Made by a program: the position numbers and the translations under genes
Shown: positions 50,690 to 59,836 of the stretch, piece after piece
How the letters are laid out: each line of letters starts with the position of its first letter
Position numbering within the stretch: the stretch's first letter is position 1
Notes under the pieces: generated by a model
Seen by the model: only the letters and a program-made list of their open reading frames with translations
Told to the model about the DNA's origin: nothing
The model's database searches: none
Assembly: GCA_036774405.1 (NCBI GenBank)
Contig: DAIPBO010000019.1
Location: 3,496 to 67,495, forward strand
Source of the DNA: JAAYDS01 sp012729155
Lineage (GTDB): Bacteria > Chloroflexota > Anaerolineae > UBA1429
DNA length: 64,000 nt
Direction of reading: 5' to 3'

Positions 50690-52582
50690 TCAGGGGATCG
50701 CGAGGCGCACCTGCTGGCTGTTGTGAAAGCCGGTCTCATCGTGAGTGTACATGAACAGCAGCACCTCAGCTGGCACAGCACCTGCGGGGACCGGTAATGA
50801 GTACACGTCATCCACACACTCGCTGGCAGTCCACTGAGTGGTAGGGTACCAGCCGTAGACGGGATGCTGCGAGTCGGCCTGCGATAGGAGCGCGGGCGCC
50901 TCGCCGACGGATGGCGCACCGATGAGGTGCACGCCAACTGCATAGTCCTCTGTCGGTTGCCGGAGTGCCAGCCATCTCACCCTGACTTGTAGCCGTTCGG
51001 CGCCACGGCACTGTACCCGTGCCGAGCCAACCGCCAGGCCGTTGCCCAGCGGTTGCGCATCCGGCGGCAAAGAGACCAGCGTGGCCGTCGGCCTGAGGGT
51101 CACCAGACCGGCAGAAGGGGCTGACAGCGCTAGCCCGCCCATGCGAGCGCGGAACCAGTCTGGCGCAAAGACATAAAACGTTTCCTGAGGCGTCACGAGG
51201 CGTTCTCCCGTGGCCAACACCTCTTCGAGCGATACGTTGTGGTCGGCGATGCGCAGGCCGTCGAGCGATGCCTCATACGTCTGCACGTAGCGGAGCGCCC
51301 AATAGTCGTGCCCCCAGGGCACCCATACCGTGGTGGGCTCGTCTGGTGGGGCGATCGCACTGACGCGCTGCACCACATCTCTGTAGGTGTCATCGCGCGT
51401 GACAGCCCACACCTGTGGTGCATGGCGCACGCCCAGCCACACCGCCAACAACAGCGTCAACGCGGCCGTCACGGGGGCCGTCCAGCGAACTGTGCCGCGG
51501 GGCATGACAAACGCCAAGCCGAGTACGCAAGCCCACACAGCCGGCAGCTTGATGGCAAGCAGGGCATCAGAGACTCGCCCTTCCCAGATGATGATCGATA
51601 CTCCAACGTGCACCGCGACAATCGTCAGCAGGGCGATCGCCGGCGCCCGTCTGCGGCGCAGAAGCAGCGCCAGCCCGACCAGGCCCGTCAACAGCAGCAA
51701 CCAGGGCAGATCGCCCTGAAGCAGGCCAGCGATCGTACGACTACGCTGGAGCAGCTCGCCCGGACCCGACGGCGCCCGCACAATGCGTTCTGACTTGGTG
51801 TCGAACACCAATCCCCAGAAACCTTGCCAGGTGCCGGGCGCGTTAAAAGTCCAGTCGGCGCCCATCCAGGCCCTCACTGGCAGATACAGGTAGGTTGCCA
51901 GTGCGCCCACGCCATGCAGCAGGATGGGAACCGTAGCAGCCATGATGGCTCGCCAACGCCCTAGCACCAGGATGGCGATGGCCGGCCCCAGAAAGAACAC
52001 GGCGCGCTGATGCACAATGCCGTGCGCCAGCAGCGCCACAAGCCACAACAGGTCGTGCTGTCTGCCTGACGCACGAAAACGCAGTGCTGCGAGCATGGCA
52101 CCGATCGAAAGGGCCATCGTCATGGTGTGCACCTCGGCCAACGATGCATCCATCCACATCGAGAGGGTCAGCGCCGACACCACGGCGGCCAACGCCGCCC
52201 CGGCTTTGGGAGCGTCGAGCCTCCGCGCCACCAAGAAGGTCAGGCCGGTGCTGATGGCGGCCCACACTGCCGAAAAGAGCCCCGAGGCCAGCGCTGGTGA
52301 GATGCCGATGGCACGTAGCAGCGCTACAAACAGCGAACCGAGTAGGCTGTACTGTGGGTAGCCGGTAAAGTGCAGCGTGCCCCAGCGGGGCAACGCGTTC
52401 TGTATCTCGCCCACATCGGTGGCATAGGGCGAACGGCTGCCGTTGACATGGATCTGCACTGTGAGCCCATATACCACCAGGGCGCACAGAGCGAGCGCCA
52501 TAAACCAGAGACGATCGCTTTGCGCCCAGCCTCTGGCGCGCTCTCGCCAGGCGCCGGCGCCCTCTGCCACGTCAGTCTCCAT
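50690..52582 (-). CDS. DUF2723 family membrane protein (putative glycosyltransferase-like)
   Basis: A 630-residue protein with about ten membrane helices in residues 25-390 and a soluble C-terminal beta domain (about 400-630). Near the N-terminus, YATDVGEIQNALPRWG and HFTGYPQYSLLGSLF match the DUF2723 signature DxGE...HPPGYPL, which places it with GT-C-fold mannosyl/glycosyltransferase-like proteins. The acidic pair in DVGE is the expected catalytic or metal site. It overlaps the cysK stop by 11 bases, so translation is coupled, although no functional link is evident. It may glycosylate cell-surface lipids or proteins. Confidence 0.82.
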   Translation of the reverse strand: METDVAEGAGAWRERARGWAQSDRLWFMALALCALVVYGLTVQIHVNGSRSPYATDVGEIQNALPRWGTLHFTGYPQYSLLGSLFVALLRAIGISPALASGLFSAVWAAISTGLTFLVARRLDAPKAGAALAAVVSALTLSMWMDASLAEVHTMTMALSIGAMLAALRFRASGRQHDLLWLVALLAHGIVHQRAVFFLGPAIAILVLGRWRAIMAATVPILLHGVGALATYLYLPVRAWMGADWTFNAPGTWQGFWGLVFDTKSERIVRAPSGPGELLQRSRTIAGLLQGDLPWLLLLTGLVGLALLLRRRRAPAIALLTIVAVHVGVSIIIWEGRVSDALLAIKLPAVWACVLGLAFVMPRGTVRWTAPVTAALTLLLAVWLGVRHAPQVWAVTRDDTYRDVVQRVSAIAPPDEPTTVWVPWGHDYWALRYVQTYEASLDGLRIADHNVSLEEVLATGERLVTPQETFYVFAPDWFRARMGGLALSAPSAGLVTLRPTATLVSLPPDAQPLGNGLAVGSARVQCRGAERLQVRVRWLALRQPTEDYAVGVHLIGAPSVGEAPALLSQADSQHPVYGWYPTTQWTASECVDDVYSLPVPAGAVPAEVLLFMYTHDETGFHNSQQVRLAIP

Positions 52583-53495
52583 ACAGCCCGGTGCTGAGGT
52601 AGCGTTCGCCGGTGTCGGGCGCGATGGCCACGATCAGCTTGCCCCTGCTCTCAGGCCGGGCAGCGATGCGCAGCGCCGCCACCACTGCAGCACCACTGGA
52701 ATACCCACACAGGATGCCCTCGCAACGGGCGACCTGGCGTGCCATGGCGGCGGCGGCCTCATCCTTCACGCGTAAGATCTCGTCGACCAGGTCGAGCCTC
52801 AGCACGTCGGGCACAAAGCCTGCCCCGATGCCAGCGATCGCATGCTTGCCCGCCGGCAGCCCTGAAAGCACCGACGATCTGTAGGGCTCTACGGCCATCA
52901 CCTGCAGCCCAGCCTTCTTTGGCTTGAGATATTGGGCCAGTCCGGTCACCGTACCGCCGGTGCCTACGCCTGCGACCACGATATCCACGGCGCCATCGGT
53001 GTCGTCCCAGATCTCGGGCGCGGTGGTGGCCACATGCACGGCGGGGTTGGCCGGATTGGCAAACTGCATCGGCATAAAGCCGCCCTCGATGGATGCCGCG
53101 ATCTCACGGGCACGCTCGATCGCTGCCGGCATGCCTTTGGCGCCAGGTGTCAACACCACTTCGGCGCCGAGGGCCTGCATCGCTTTGCGTCGCTCAGCAC
53201 TGGCCGAGTCTGGCATAGTGATGATGCAGCGGTAACCTCGCGCGGCACACACAAATGCCAGGCCAATGCCTGTGTTGCCGCTGGTGGGTTCGACGACCGT
53301 GCTACCCTCAGCAAGTCGCCCCTCGGCCTCGGCCGACCGGATCATGTTCAGGGCTGTGCGGTCTTTGACGCTCGACAGTGGATTGAACGATTCGAGCTTG
53401 ACGGCCACGTTGGCCGTCACTCCTTTGGCCACACGATTCAAACGCACCAGCGGCGTGTGGCCGACGGCAGCGGTGATATCGGGCAGAATCCTCAA
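52572..53495 (-). CDS. cysK: Cysteine synthase (O-acetylserine sulfhydrylase)
   Basis: A 307-residue PLP enzyme. The PLP Lys44 is in SSVKDRTALNM, the phosphate-binding loop PTSGNTGIGLAF follows at about 70, and the second phosphate loop is VAGVGTGGTVTG. The C-terminal GYSSGAAV is typical. The start is TTG at 53495, seven bases after GGAGG, with a clear promoter upstream. CysM or cystathionine beta-synthase-like activity is possible since the two are hard to tell apart by eye. Confidence 0.93.
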   Translation of the reverse strand: MRILPDITAAVGHTPLVRLNRVAKGVTANVAVKLESFNPLSSVKDRTALNMIRSAEAEGRLAEGSTVVEPTSGNTGIGLAFVCAARGYRCIITMPDSASAERRKAMQALGAEVVLTPGAKGMPAAIERAREIAASIEGGFMPMQFANPANPAVHVATTAPEIWDDTDGAVDIVVAGVGTGGTVTGLAQYLKPKKAGLQVMAVEPYRSSVLSGLPAGKHAIAGIGAGFVPDVLRLDLVDEILRVKDEAAAAMARQVARCEGILCGYSSGAAVVAALRIAARPESRGKLIVAIAPDTGERYLSTGLYGD

Positions 53496-53530
53496 GTTGA
53501 CCCTCCTCTGGCGGGTATCGATCAGACCAT

Positions 53531-53559
53531 ATGATAGCCGCGCTAGCAGCTGACGGCAA
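53531..53559 (-). promoter_or_regulatory. Promoter of cysK
   Basis: Minus-strand TTGCCG (53559-53554), 17-base spacer, TATCAT (53536-53531). Confidence 0.65.
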
Positions 53560-53591
53560 TTGCGCGGCGTTGTTCGTAAAGCGGGCGCAAT

Positions 53592-53623
53592 TTGACGCTT
53601 GACAGCGGCTATGCTAGCGTCAA
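53592..53623 (+). promoter_or_regulatory. Inverted repeat upstream of the phosphoglucose isomerase gene
   Basis: TTGACGCT (53592-53599) and AGCGTCAA (53616-53623) are exact inverted repeats with 16 bases between. TATGCT lies in the spacer. It could be an operator for the isomerase-SixA operon. Confidence 0.35.
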
Positions 53624-53665
53624 GCGGCGGCAGGTGTGTCGCTATGCCTTGGCTGGAGGACCTCG

Positions 53666-55444
53666 ATGGCGACTCTGAACGATAGTCTGGGGATGGATCT
53701 GGAGCGGTTGGGGCCTGATACGTTTGTTAGCCTGGGTCGGCACGAGAGCGCCGTCAAAGAGGCACTGGCAGCTTTGGCGGAGATTGGGGCGTCGGCGCGC
53801 ATCTGGGCGCGTGACGGCCGCCTGTGGGCGCCGCATGATGCTGATACGGCCCGCGATGTTGAGGAGCGCCTCGGCTGGCTCGATCTACCCCGTGACATGC
53901 TCGTTGATCTGACGCGTCTCAGGGCCCTCGCCCTTGAGATCAGGGCGGCAGGGCTCAGCCGTGTGGTGCTGTTGGGCATGGGAGGCAGCAGTCTGGCGCC
54001 TGAGGTGATGGCGGCGGCGCTGCCGCGCGAGGCCAACGATGTCGAGCTGGTTGTGCTCGACACGACCGATCCAGCGCAGATCCGCCGTGTCGAAAACGAG
54101 GCGCCACTGGCCAAGACGCTCTTCATCCTGGCCAGCAAGTCAGGCACCACTGCAGAGACCGATAGCCTCTATGCATACCTGGCGGCGCGCATGCGCGAGG
54201 CCGTTGGCGACGATGATTGGCACGACCATTTCGTGGCCATCACAGACCCTGGCACGCCGCTGGCTCGCCTGGCCACGCGTAACCAGTTCCGCGCTCTTTA
54301 CCTTAACCGGCCAGACATCGGAGGGCGCTACTCGGCGCTGTCATTGTATGGGCTGGTGCCCGCAGCCCTGCTGGGAATCGATCTCGATCGTCTGCTGAGC
54401 ACGGCGCATGAGATGTGGTGGGCCTGCCGCAGCACAGTGCCAGTAGCAGACAATCCAGGGGCGGTGCTAGGCGCCTGTATGGCGGCCTGTGCTGCAGCCC
54501 AACCCTTGCCGGCCGACAAACTCACGCTCATCACCTCGCCTGCGATGGCGGCATTCGGCCCCTGGGTTGAGCAGCTGATCGCCGAGAGCACCGGCAAGGA
54601 CGGGGTAGGCATTTTGCCCGTCGAGGGCGAGCGGCTCACCGCGCTCGAGCGCTTTGGGGCTGACCGTCAGTTCGCCTATTTGCGGCTCGCCGGTGATGAT
54701 AATGACGCCAATGATGCCTTGATGCGGCGGCTTGTCGACCAGGGGCATACGGTGGCGGTGGTGACCATGCCAGAGCCCTATAGCCTGGGCGCCGAGTTCT
54801 ATCGCTGGGAATACGCCACAGCAGTGGCTGGTCATTTGCTCGGCATTAACCCCTTCGACCAGCCCAATGTCGAGTCTGCCAAACAGAGCGCGCGTCAGGC
54901 GATTGAGGCCTATGAAGCGACACACCAGCTACCCCAGCTCGATGTGGTGCTTTCTGAGGGCGCTTTGCGTGTTTCGGGGCCTGCGGGCCCTACGGCTAGT
55001 TTGGCTGATTATCTGGCAGCAATGCTGAGTCCGGCACGTGAGGGCGAGTATGTGGCGCTGATGGCCTACATCGATCGTTGCGCGGCCAACGCCGAGCCTC
55101 TTGAGGAGATGCGCTATCACCTGGGCGCACGCCTGGGCGTGCCCGTAACACTGGGCTATGGTCCTCGCTTTCTCCACAGCACGGGGCAGCTTCACAAGGG
55201 CGGGCCCAATACCGGGTTGTTCGTACAGATCGTGCGCAACGAGGCTCAAGACATCGACATCCCCGCCAGGGGCTATTCGTTTGGCGTGCTCAAGGCGGCG
55301 CAGGCCCTGGGCGACTGGCAGGCGCTGACCAATGCCGGCCGCCGTGTGGTGTGCATCAACATCGGCGCAGACGTGTCTGCCGGGCTGGCTGAGCTTTCGT
55401 GGGTGCTACGCAGCGCGCTCGATGGAGATGCGATGTCAGCATGA
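53666..55444 (+). CDS. Glucose-6-phosphate isomerase (long, transaldolase-linked type)
   Basis: A 592-residue phosphoglucose isomerase, longer than the usual 450 or 550. It has LLGMGGSSLAPEVM near residue 101 and FILASKSGTTAETDS near residue 155 (sugar-phosphate SIS-like loops), the GGRYSALSLYGLVP signature near residue 220, and EFYRWEYATAVAGH and the C-terminal GGPNTGLFVQIV. This form resembles the isomerase half of fused transaldolase/isomerase proteins, but no transaldolase is attached. GGAGG precedes the ATG at 53666. sixA overlaps its stop. Confidence 0.88.
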   Translation: MATLNDSLGMDLERLGPDTFVSLGRHESAVKEALAALAEIGASARIWARDGRLWAPHDADTARDVEERLGWLDLPRDMLVDLTRLRALALEIRAAGLSRVVLLGMGGSSLAPEVMAAALPREANDVELVVLDTTDPAQIRRVENEAPLAKTLFILASKSGTTAETDSLYAYLAARMREAVGDDDWHDHFVAITDPGTPLARLATRNQFRALYLNRPDIGGRYSALSLYGLVPAALLGIDLDRLLSTAHEMWWACRSTVPVADNPGAVLGACMAACAAAQPLPADKLTLITSPAMAAFGPWVEQLIAESTGKDGVGILPVEGERLTALERFGADRQFAYLRLAGDDNDANDALMRRLVDQGHTVAVVTMPEPYSLGAEFYRWEYATAVAGHLLGINPFDQPNVESAKQSARQAIEAYEATHQLPQLDVVLSEGALRVSGPAGPTASLADYLAAMLSPAREGEYVALMAYIDRCAANAEPLEEMRYHLGARLGVPVTLGYGPRFLHSTGQLHKGGPNTGLFVQIVRNEAQDIDIPARGYSFGVLKAAQALGDWQALTNAGRRVVCINIGADVSAGLAELSWVLRSALDGDAMSA

Positions 55445-55947
55445 CCAAGACACTGCTGCTGATGCGTCATGCCAAATCAAGCTGGAACAACGATCTCCCA
55501 GACCACGAACGACCGCTGAATAATCGTGGCAAGCGTGAGGCTGAGCAGATGGGGCAGGAGCTTGTGCGCCTCGGCAGGCAGCCTGACCTGATCATTACGT
55601 CGACGGCCAAACGGGCAAGGTCTACCGCCAAGCGGGTGGCGCGAGAGCTGGATGATGCCTCTGTCGTTTCCGACAGCCGTCTCTATGAGACGACACCGCG
55701 CGCCTGCCTGCGCGTGTTGGCAGAGCGTGGTCAGGGCAATACGGTGTTGCTCATCGCTCACAATCCCACGCTGGAGGATCTGGTGCGCGACCTGGTGGCG
55801 CGCTACATTGGGCTGACGCCTGCGACGATCGCGGTCATCCATCTCGCCATTGCAGAATGGTCCGATCTCGATTTTGCGAGCCCAGCCAGGCTGGAGCAGG
55901 TGTTGACACCGCGCGAGGCCGGCGTCGAGGCGCTGGGCATCATCTAG
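55441..55947 (+). CDS. sixA: SixA-like histidine phosphatase
   Basis: A 168-residue branch-2 histidine phosphatase. The RHG motif is LLLMRHAKSSWN at about residues 5-16, followed by RPLNNRGKREAEQMG and the second His in VLLIAHNPTLEDLVRDL. The ATG overlaps the isomerase stop in ATGA. SixA removes phosphate from phospho-His proteins in Enterobacteria; that substrate is not certain here. The phoB start is 30 bases downstream. Confidence 0.88.
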   Translation: MTKTLLLMRHAKSSWNNDLPDHERPLNNRGKREAEQMGQELVRLGRQPDLIITSTAKRARSTAKRVARELDDASVVSDSRLYETTPRACLRVLAERGQGNTVLLIAHNPTLEDLVRDLVARYIGLTPATIAVIHLAIAEWSDLDFASPARLEQVLTPREAGVEALGII

Positions 55948-55977
55948 CGGGGCGTTCGGCCCATAGGAGGGGCTTGG

Positions 55978-56682
55978 TTGGCTAAGGTACTGCTCGTTGA
56001 AGACGAGCCCGCCTTGCTCGAGGCGCTCGAGTACAGCCTCGCCAAGCAGGGCTATGAGGTGCTGTCTGCCAGTGATGGCGCCGAGGGACTGAACCTGGCT
56101 CTCTCCGAATGGCCAGATCTGCTGGTGCTGGACATCATGCTGCCGGGTATCGATGGGCTCGAGGTTTGCCGAAGGCTCAGGCAGCACAGCAGCGTTCCGA
56201 TCATCATGCTGACGGCGCTGGCCGATGAGGTCGACAAGGTCGTGGGGCTCGAGTTGGGAGCCGATGACTATGTGACCAAACCCTTTGCTATGCGTGAGCT
56301 GCTGGCGCGGGTCAAGGCGCAACTACGGCGCGTGCAGATGACGCAACAAGAGGCAACGACCGAGAGTGACAGCCCCAGGCCACAACGGATGCTCTTTGGC
56401 GATCTGTGCATCGATGAGGCGCGTCACGAGGCGACGCTACGCGGGCGCGCCCTTGCCCTCAAGCCCAGGGAGTATGATCTGCTCGCGTTTATGGCCCGTA
56501 ACCGTGGCATGGTGCTCTCGCGCGAGTTGATCCTCGAGCGTGTCTGGGGCTGGAGCTATGACGGCGGAAGCCGAACCGTGGATGTGCACATCCGCTGGCT
56601 TCGCGAAAAGATCGAGCCATCGCCGTCACAGCCTGTACGCATTGTCACCGTGCGGGGTGTTGGCTACCGCTTTGAGGGCTAA
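55978..56682 (+). CDS. phoB: OmpR/PhoB family response regulator
   Basis: A 234-residue response regulator. The receiver (about 2-115) has EDE at 8-10, Asp52 in LLVLDIMLPGIDG, and Lys in DYVTKPF. The winged-helix DNA-binding domain (about 140-233) has ALKPREYDLLAFMARN and VDVHIRWLREKIEP. TTG at 55978 is the start. The histidine kinase follows four bases after its stop, and phoU, arsC and an HD gene come after, which makes phosphate control the likely role; PhoB is assigned from context. Confidence 0.9.
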   Translation: MAKVLLVEDEPALLEALEYSLAKQGYEVLSASDGAEGLNLALSEWPDLLVLDIMLPGIDGLEVCRRLRQHSSVPIIMLTALADEVDKVVGLELGADDYVTKPFAMRELLARVKAQLRRVQMTQQEATTESDSPRPQRMLFGDLCIDEARHEATLRGRALALKPREYDLLAFMARNRGMVLSRELILERVWGWSYDGGSRTVDVHIRWLREKIEPSPSQPVRIVTVRGVGYRFEG

Positions 56683-56686
56683 GCCT

Positions 56687-58480
56687 GTGCATAGACACCG
56701 TACCATCGGCTGGCGCATTGCCATTCCTCATGTAGCGCTCATCGTCGTGGTAACGTGGGGGCTGTCGCTCGTCTTTGGGCAGACACTGCGGCGGGCGACG
56801 GTCGATCAAACCAAGGCCGATCTGATGTTGCAGGCGCGAGTGGTGCGTCACGTCCTGGCCGATCCGTTGGCGGCTGGCGATGCGGCGGGCCTTGCCAAGC
56901 GCGCCGCCGAGTATGCAGAGGTGCTGGGGGCGCGCATCACCGTCATTGCACCCGATGGCCAGGTGCTGGCAGAGACGGATCAGGACCCCGCCGAGATGCG
57001 TAATCACCTGTACCGCCCTGAAATCCAGCAAGCATCGGTGGCGGGCGAGGGCGCCGCGGTGCGCCCCAGCGACACCCTGGGTGTCGAGATGGTGTATGCT
57101 GCCGTGAGCGTGGTCGAGCACGGGCGCGATCTCGGGTTTGTGCGCGTGGCCATGCGCGGCCGCGACCTCAGTGCGCAGCTTGGCGTTCTGCGGCGGGCGC
57201 TGGTTCTCTTGGCCCTGGGCGCGTCGGCGTTTGCGGTGACGCTGGCCATCGTCATCGCCGAGGTTACAGCGCGCCCCATCCGGCGACTATCCCTGTTCGT
57301 GCGTCGCCTCGCAGCCGGCGACCTCGAACAGCGTATGCTCTCATCCTCTGATGATGAGGTTGGGCAGCTCACGAGAGACACCATGGAGATGGCCGGGCGT
57401 CTGCACGAGACCATCACCAGCCTGAATGCTCAGACGGCACGTTTGGCCGGTGTTCTCAATAGCATGGCCGACGCGGTGCTGATGACCGACCAACAGGGCA
57501 GCGTGACGCTGATCAATCCTGCGGCGCAGACGCTACTGCACACCACCGAAGACGATGCGCTTGGCCGCTCCTTCACCCAGGTGGTGAGGCAGCATGAGCT
57601 CGCAGCCGTGTGGAGAGAGGCCTCTGATGTGTCTGGTCCTTGCGTCGAGCTGGTAGACTCGGGAGATCGCTTTCTACAGATCACAGTCAGTGCCCTCGAC
57701 GATGTGGAGCCTGGCACGCGGCTGGCGGTGCTCCAAGATCTGACGCACGTTCGGCGGCTCGAGGGCATGCGACGCGAGTTTGTCAGCAACATCTCGCACG
57801 AGTTGCGTACACCGCTGGCAAGCATGCGTGCCATTGTCGACACGTTGGCAGCCGGAGCGCTGGATGATCCCCCCGCAGCGGCACGCTTTGTGCAGCGCAT
57901 GGATGCCGAGATCGATGCGCTCTCACAGATGGTGGAAGAGCTGCTCGAGCTTTCGCGTATCGAGTCGGGGCGGGTGCCCATTCGGCAGGAGCGCATCGAC
58001 CTGGTGCCGGTGTTGCGCGCTGCCACCGAGCGGCTTCTGCCCCAGGCCGAGCGTGGGCGCCTGACCGTGACGATGCATCTGCCGCCCAAACTGCCACTGG
58101 TGCTGGGCGATGGCCCCAGGTTGCAGCAGGTGGTGACCAACCTGTTGCACAACGCCATCAAGTTCACGCCCGAAGGCGGCGCTATCGATATCGAGGCGCG
58201 CGCCATGGGCGATAGAGTGATGGTTATCGTCAGCGACAGCGGCATCGGCATCCGCCCAGAGTTGCACGACCGCATCTTTGAGCGGTTCTTCAAGGCCGAC
58301 CCCTCCCGTTCGACACCGGGCACAGGCCTGGGGTTGGCCATTGTCAAGCATATCGTCCTCGCCCACGGCGGAAGCGTCTGGGTCGACAGCGAGCTTGGGC
58401 ATGGCAGCCGCTTTTCGTTTACCCTGCTGCAGGCGCCCAGCGACGGCCTATCGCTCGAGGCCGGGGCTGCGGCAGAATGA
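56687..58480 (+). CDS. phoR: Phosphate-type sensor histidine kinase (PhoR-like)
   Basis: A 597-residue membrane kinase from the GTG at 56687. Two helices lie at about 13-33 and 168-194 around an extracytoplasmic domain, followed by HAMP (about 192-245), PAS (about 250-355), HisKA with the phosphoacceptor His371 in SNISHELRTPLAS, and HATPase with NLLHNAIKFTPEGG and DSGIGIRPE. This is the PhoR domain order. The GTG is four bases after the regulator stop. A TTG overlapping the regulator end is an alternative start. Confidence 0.92.
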   Translation: MHRHRTIGWRIAIPHVALIVVVTWGLSLVFGQTLRRATVDQTKADLMLQARVVRHVLADPLAAGDAAGLAKRAAEYAEVLGARITVIAPDGQVLAETDQDPAEMRNHLYRPEIQQASVAGEGAAVRPSDTLGVEMVYAAVSVVEHGRDLGFVRVAMRGRDLSAQLGVLRRALVLLALGASAFAVTLAIVIAEVTARPIRRLSLFVRRLAAGDLEQRMLSSSDDEVGQLTRDTMEMAGRLHETITSLNAQTARLAGVLNSMADAVLMTDQQGSVTLINPAAQTLLHTTEDDALGRSFTQVVRQHELAAVWREASDVSGPCVELVDSGDRFLQITVSALDDVEPGTRLAVLQDLTHVRRLEGMRREFVSNISHELRTPLASMRAIVDTLAAGALDDPPAAARFVQRMDAEIDALSQMVEELLELSRIESGRVPIRQERIDLVPVLRAATERLLPQAERGRLTVTMHLPPKLPLVLGDGPRLQQVVTNLLHNAIKFTPEGGAIDIEARAMGDRVMVIVSDSGIGIRPELHDRIFERFFKADPSRSTPGTGLGLAIVKHIVLAHGGSVWVDSELGHGSRFSFTLLQAPSDGLSLEAGAAAE

Positions 58481-58498
58481 CGGTTTCTTGACCGGCCC

Positions 58499-58531
58499 TT
58501 AACATGCTGCCCATCTGCTGTTAGGTTGAGT
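58499..58531 (+). promoter_or_regulatory. Candidate PHO box (three 11-bp units)
   Basis: TTAACATGCTG, CCCATCTGCTG and TTAGGTTGAGT follow one another at 11-base spacing just after phoR and before arsC. The TTAACA core and the 11-bp period resemble PhoB/PhoP-type sites. Confidence 0.4.
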
Positions 58532-58614
58532 CAGCTAAGATGGGGGCAGAGAACACCTTTCGCGTGGTCGATATTCGGTAACGGAGCGGCCTAGTGAGAT
58601 GAGGAGGCAGCCTC

Positions 58615-59058
58615 TTGAACGTCACCAGGCGACGTGTGCTGGTGCTCTGCACAGGCAACTCGGCTCGCAGCCAGATGGCGCAGGGCCTGATTGCGCACCA
58701 TCTTGGTTCCCAGTGGGATGCCTATTCGGCCGGGACGCGGCCGTCGGGCTATGTGCATGAGCTGGCCATTCTCGTCATGAGCGAGATCGGCATAGACATC
58801 TCGTTGGCGACCAGCAAGTCCGTCGAGCAGTATCGTGGCGAGCCCTTTGATGTGGTGGTCACCGTCTGTGGCGACGCTGCCGAGAGCTGCCCTTTGTGGC
58901 TTGGCCAGGGCAGGGTGGTGCACATCGGCGTGGTCGACCCGGCCCTGGCCACCGGTACGCGTGAGGAGCGCATCGCCGCTTTTCGTTGCGTGCGCGACGA
59001 GCTTGCCGAACGGGTGTTGGGTTTTCTGCGCTCCATGGATGGAGAGCCGCAATGCTAA
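58615..59058 (+). CDS. arsC: Arsenate reductase, thioredoxin-coupled LMW-phosphatase type
   Basis: A 147-residue ArsC of the low-molecular-weight phosphatase fold. The P-loop is C12TGNSAR18S, the general acid Asp109 is in VVDPA, and the redox pair Cys85/Cys92 is in VTVCGDAAESCPLW, matching pI258-type ArsC rather than a plain phosphatase. The TTG start at 58615 is seven bases after GAGGAGG. Placed between phoR and phoU, it may be induced under phosphate starvation, when arsenate enters through Pst. Confidence 0.88.
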   Translation: MNVTRRRVLVLCTGNSARSQMAQGLIAHHLGSQWDAYSAGTRPSGYVHELAILVMSEIGIDISLATSKSVEQYRGEPFDVVVTVCGDAAESCPLWLGQGRVVHIGVVDPALATGTREERIAAFRCVRDELAERVLGFLRSMDGEPQC

Positions 59059-59822
59059 GGATGCCTAGCCGCCATAACACAAGGCTTCAGGCGCTGCTCG
59101 ACGCCATCAATGGCGATCCAGAGCTGCAACAGTTCTACCGGTCGGCGAACATCAATGCCGTGGACCGCGGGGGCATGAACGATCATGGCGAGGTCCATAT
59201 CCAGATTGTGGCCAATGCCGCTCTGCGCCTGTTGCGGATGCTAGTAGAGTCTGGTGCAACGCCTGGCGTGGTCAGCAACTATGGGCTGGAAAGTACTGAC
59301 GCTGAGGTTGTGGTGGTTCTGGCTGCCTGCCTCCACGACATCGGCATCGCTATACACCGTCATGACCACGAGCAACACAGCCTGGTGCTGGCCTATCCCA
59401 AAGCCCGCCAACTGCTCGCCACCCAGTACCAGGAGCCGACGCTCACCATCATGGTGTCGGAGATACTGCACTGCATTTCGGCGCATCGGTCAGACGTGGG
59501 CTGCCTGACGCTGGAGGCCGGCGTGGTCAAGGTGGCCGATGCCTTGGACATGACCGAGGGCCGTTCGCGGATCCCCTTTGAGGCGGGGCAGGTGAACATA
59601 CACTCGGTGTCGGCCATGGCCGTCAAAGCTGTGTCCATCGAAAAGGGAGACGATCGGCCGATCCGCATCGCCGTCTTGCTCGATAGTACGGCTGGCGTCT
59701 TTCAGGTCGACGAGCTGCTGCGCCGCAAGCTGCAGAATTCGACACTCGCCAAACTCGTGGAAGTGGTTGCACAGCTCGAGACCGCTGAGGGCCCCAAGGT
59801 GTTACAGGTGTTCAAGCTCTAG
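59052..59822 (+). CDS. HD domain phosphohydrolase
   Basis: A 256-residue HD-superfamily protein. HGEVHIQIVANAALRLL (about 38-54) precedes the catalytic pair in AACLHDIGIAIHRHDHEQHS, with later SEILHCISAHR and VVKVADALDM. It starts at ATG 59052 and overlaps the arsC stop by seven bases. Relatives act on nucleotides, but substrate and role are unknown. Its position inside the phoB-phoU cluster links it to phosphate metabolism by context only. Confidence 0.85.
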   Translation: MLRMPSRHNTRLQALLDAINGDPELQQFYRSANINAVDRGGMNDHGEVHIQIVANAALRLLRMLVESGATPGVVSNYGLESTDAEVVVVLAACLHDIGIAIHRHDHEQHSLVLAYPKARQLLATQYQEPTLTIMVSEILHCISAHRSDVGCLTLEAGVVKVADALDMTEGRSRIPFEAGQVNIHSVSAMAVKAVSIEKGDDRPIRIAVLLDSTAGVFQVDELLRRKLQNSTLAKLVEVVAQLETAEGPKVLQVFKL

Positions 59823-59836
59823 CAGTGAGGCATCCC

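Noticed and set aside
57430..58347. 305-codon Ser/Arg-rich open frame antisense to the phoR-like kinase
   Set aside because: Composition is typical of a shadow frame; the sense frame holds PAS, HisKA and HATPase motifs.
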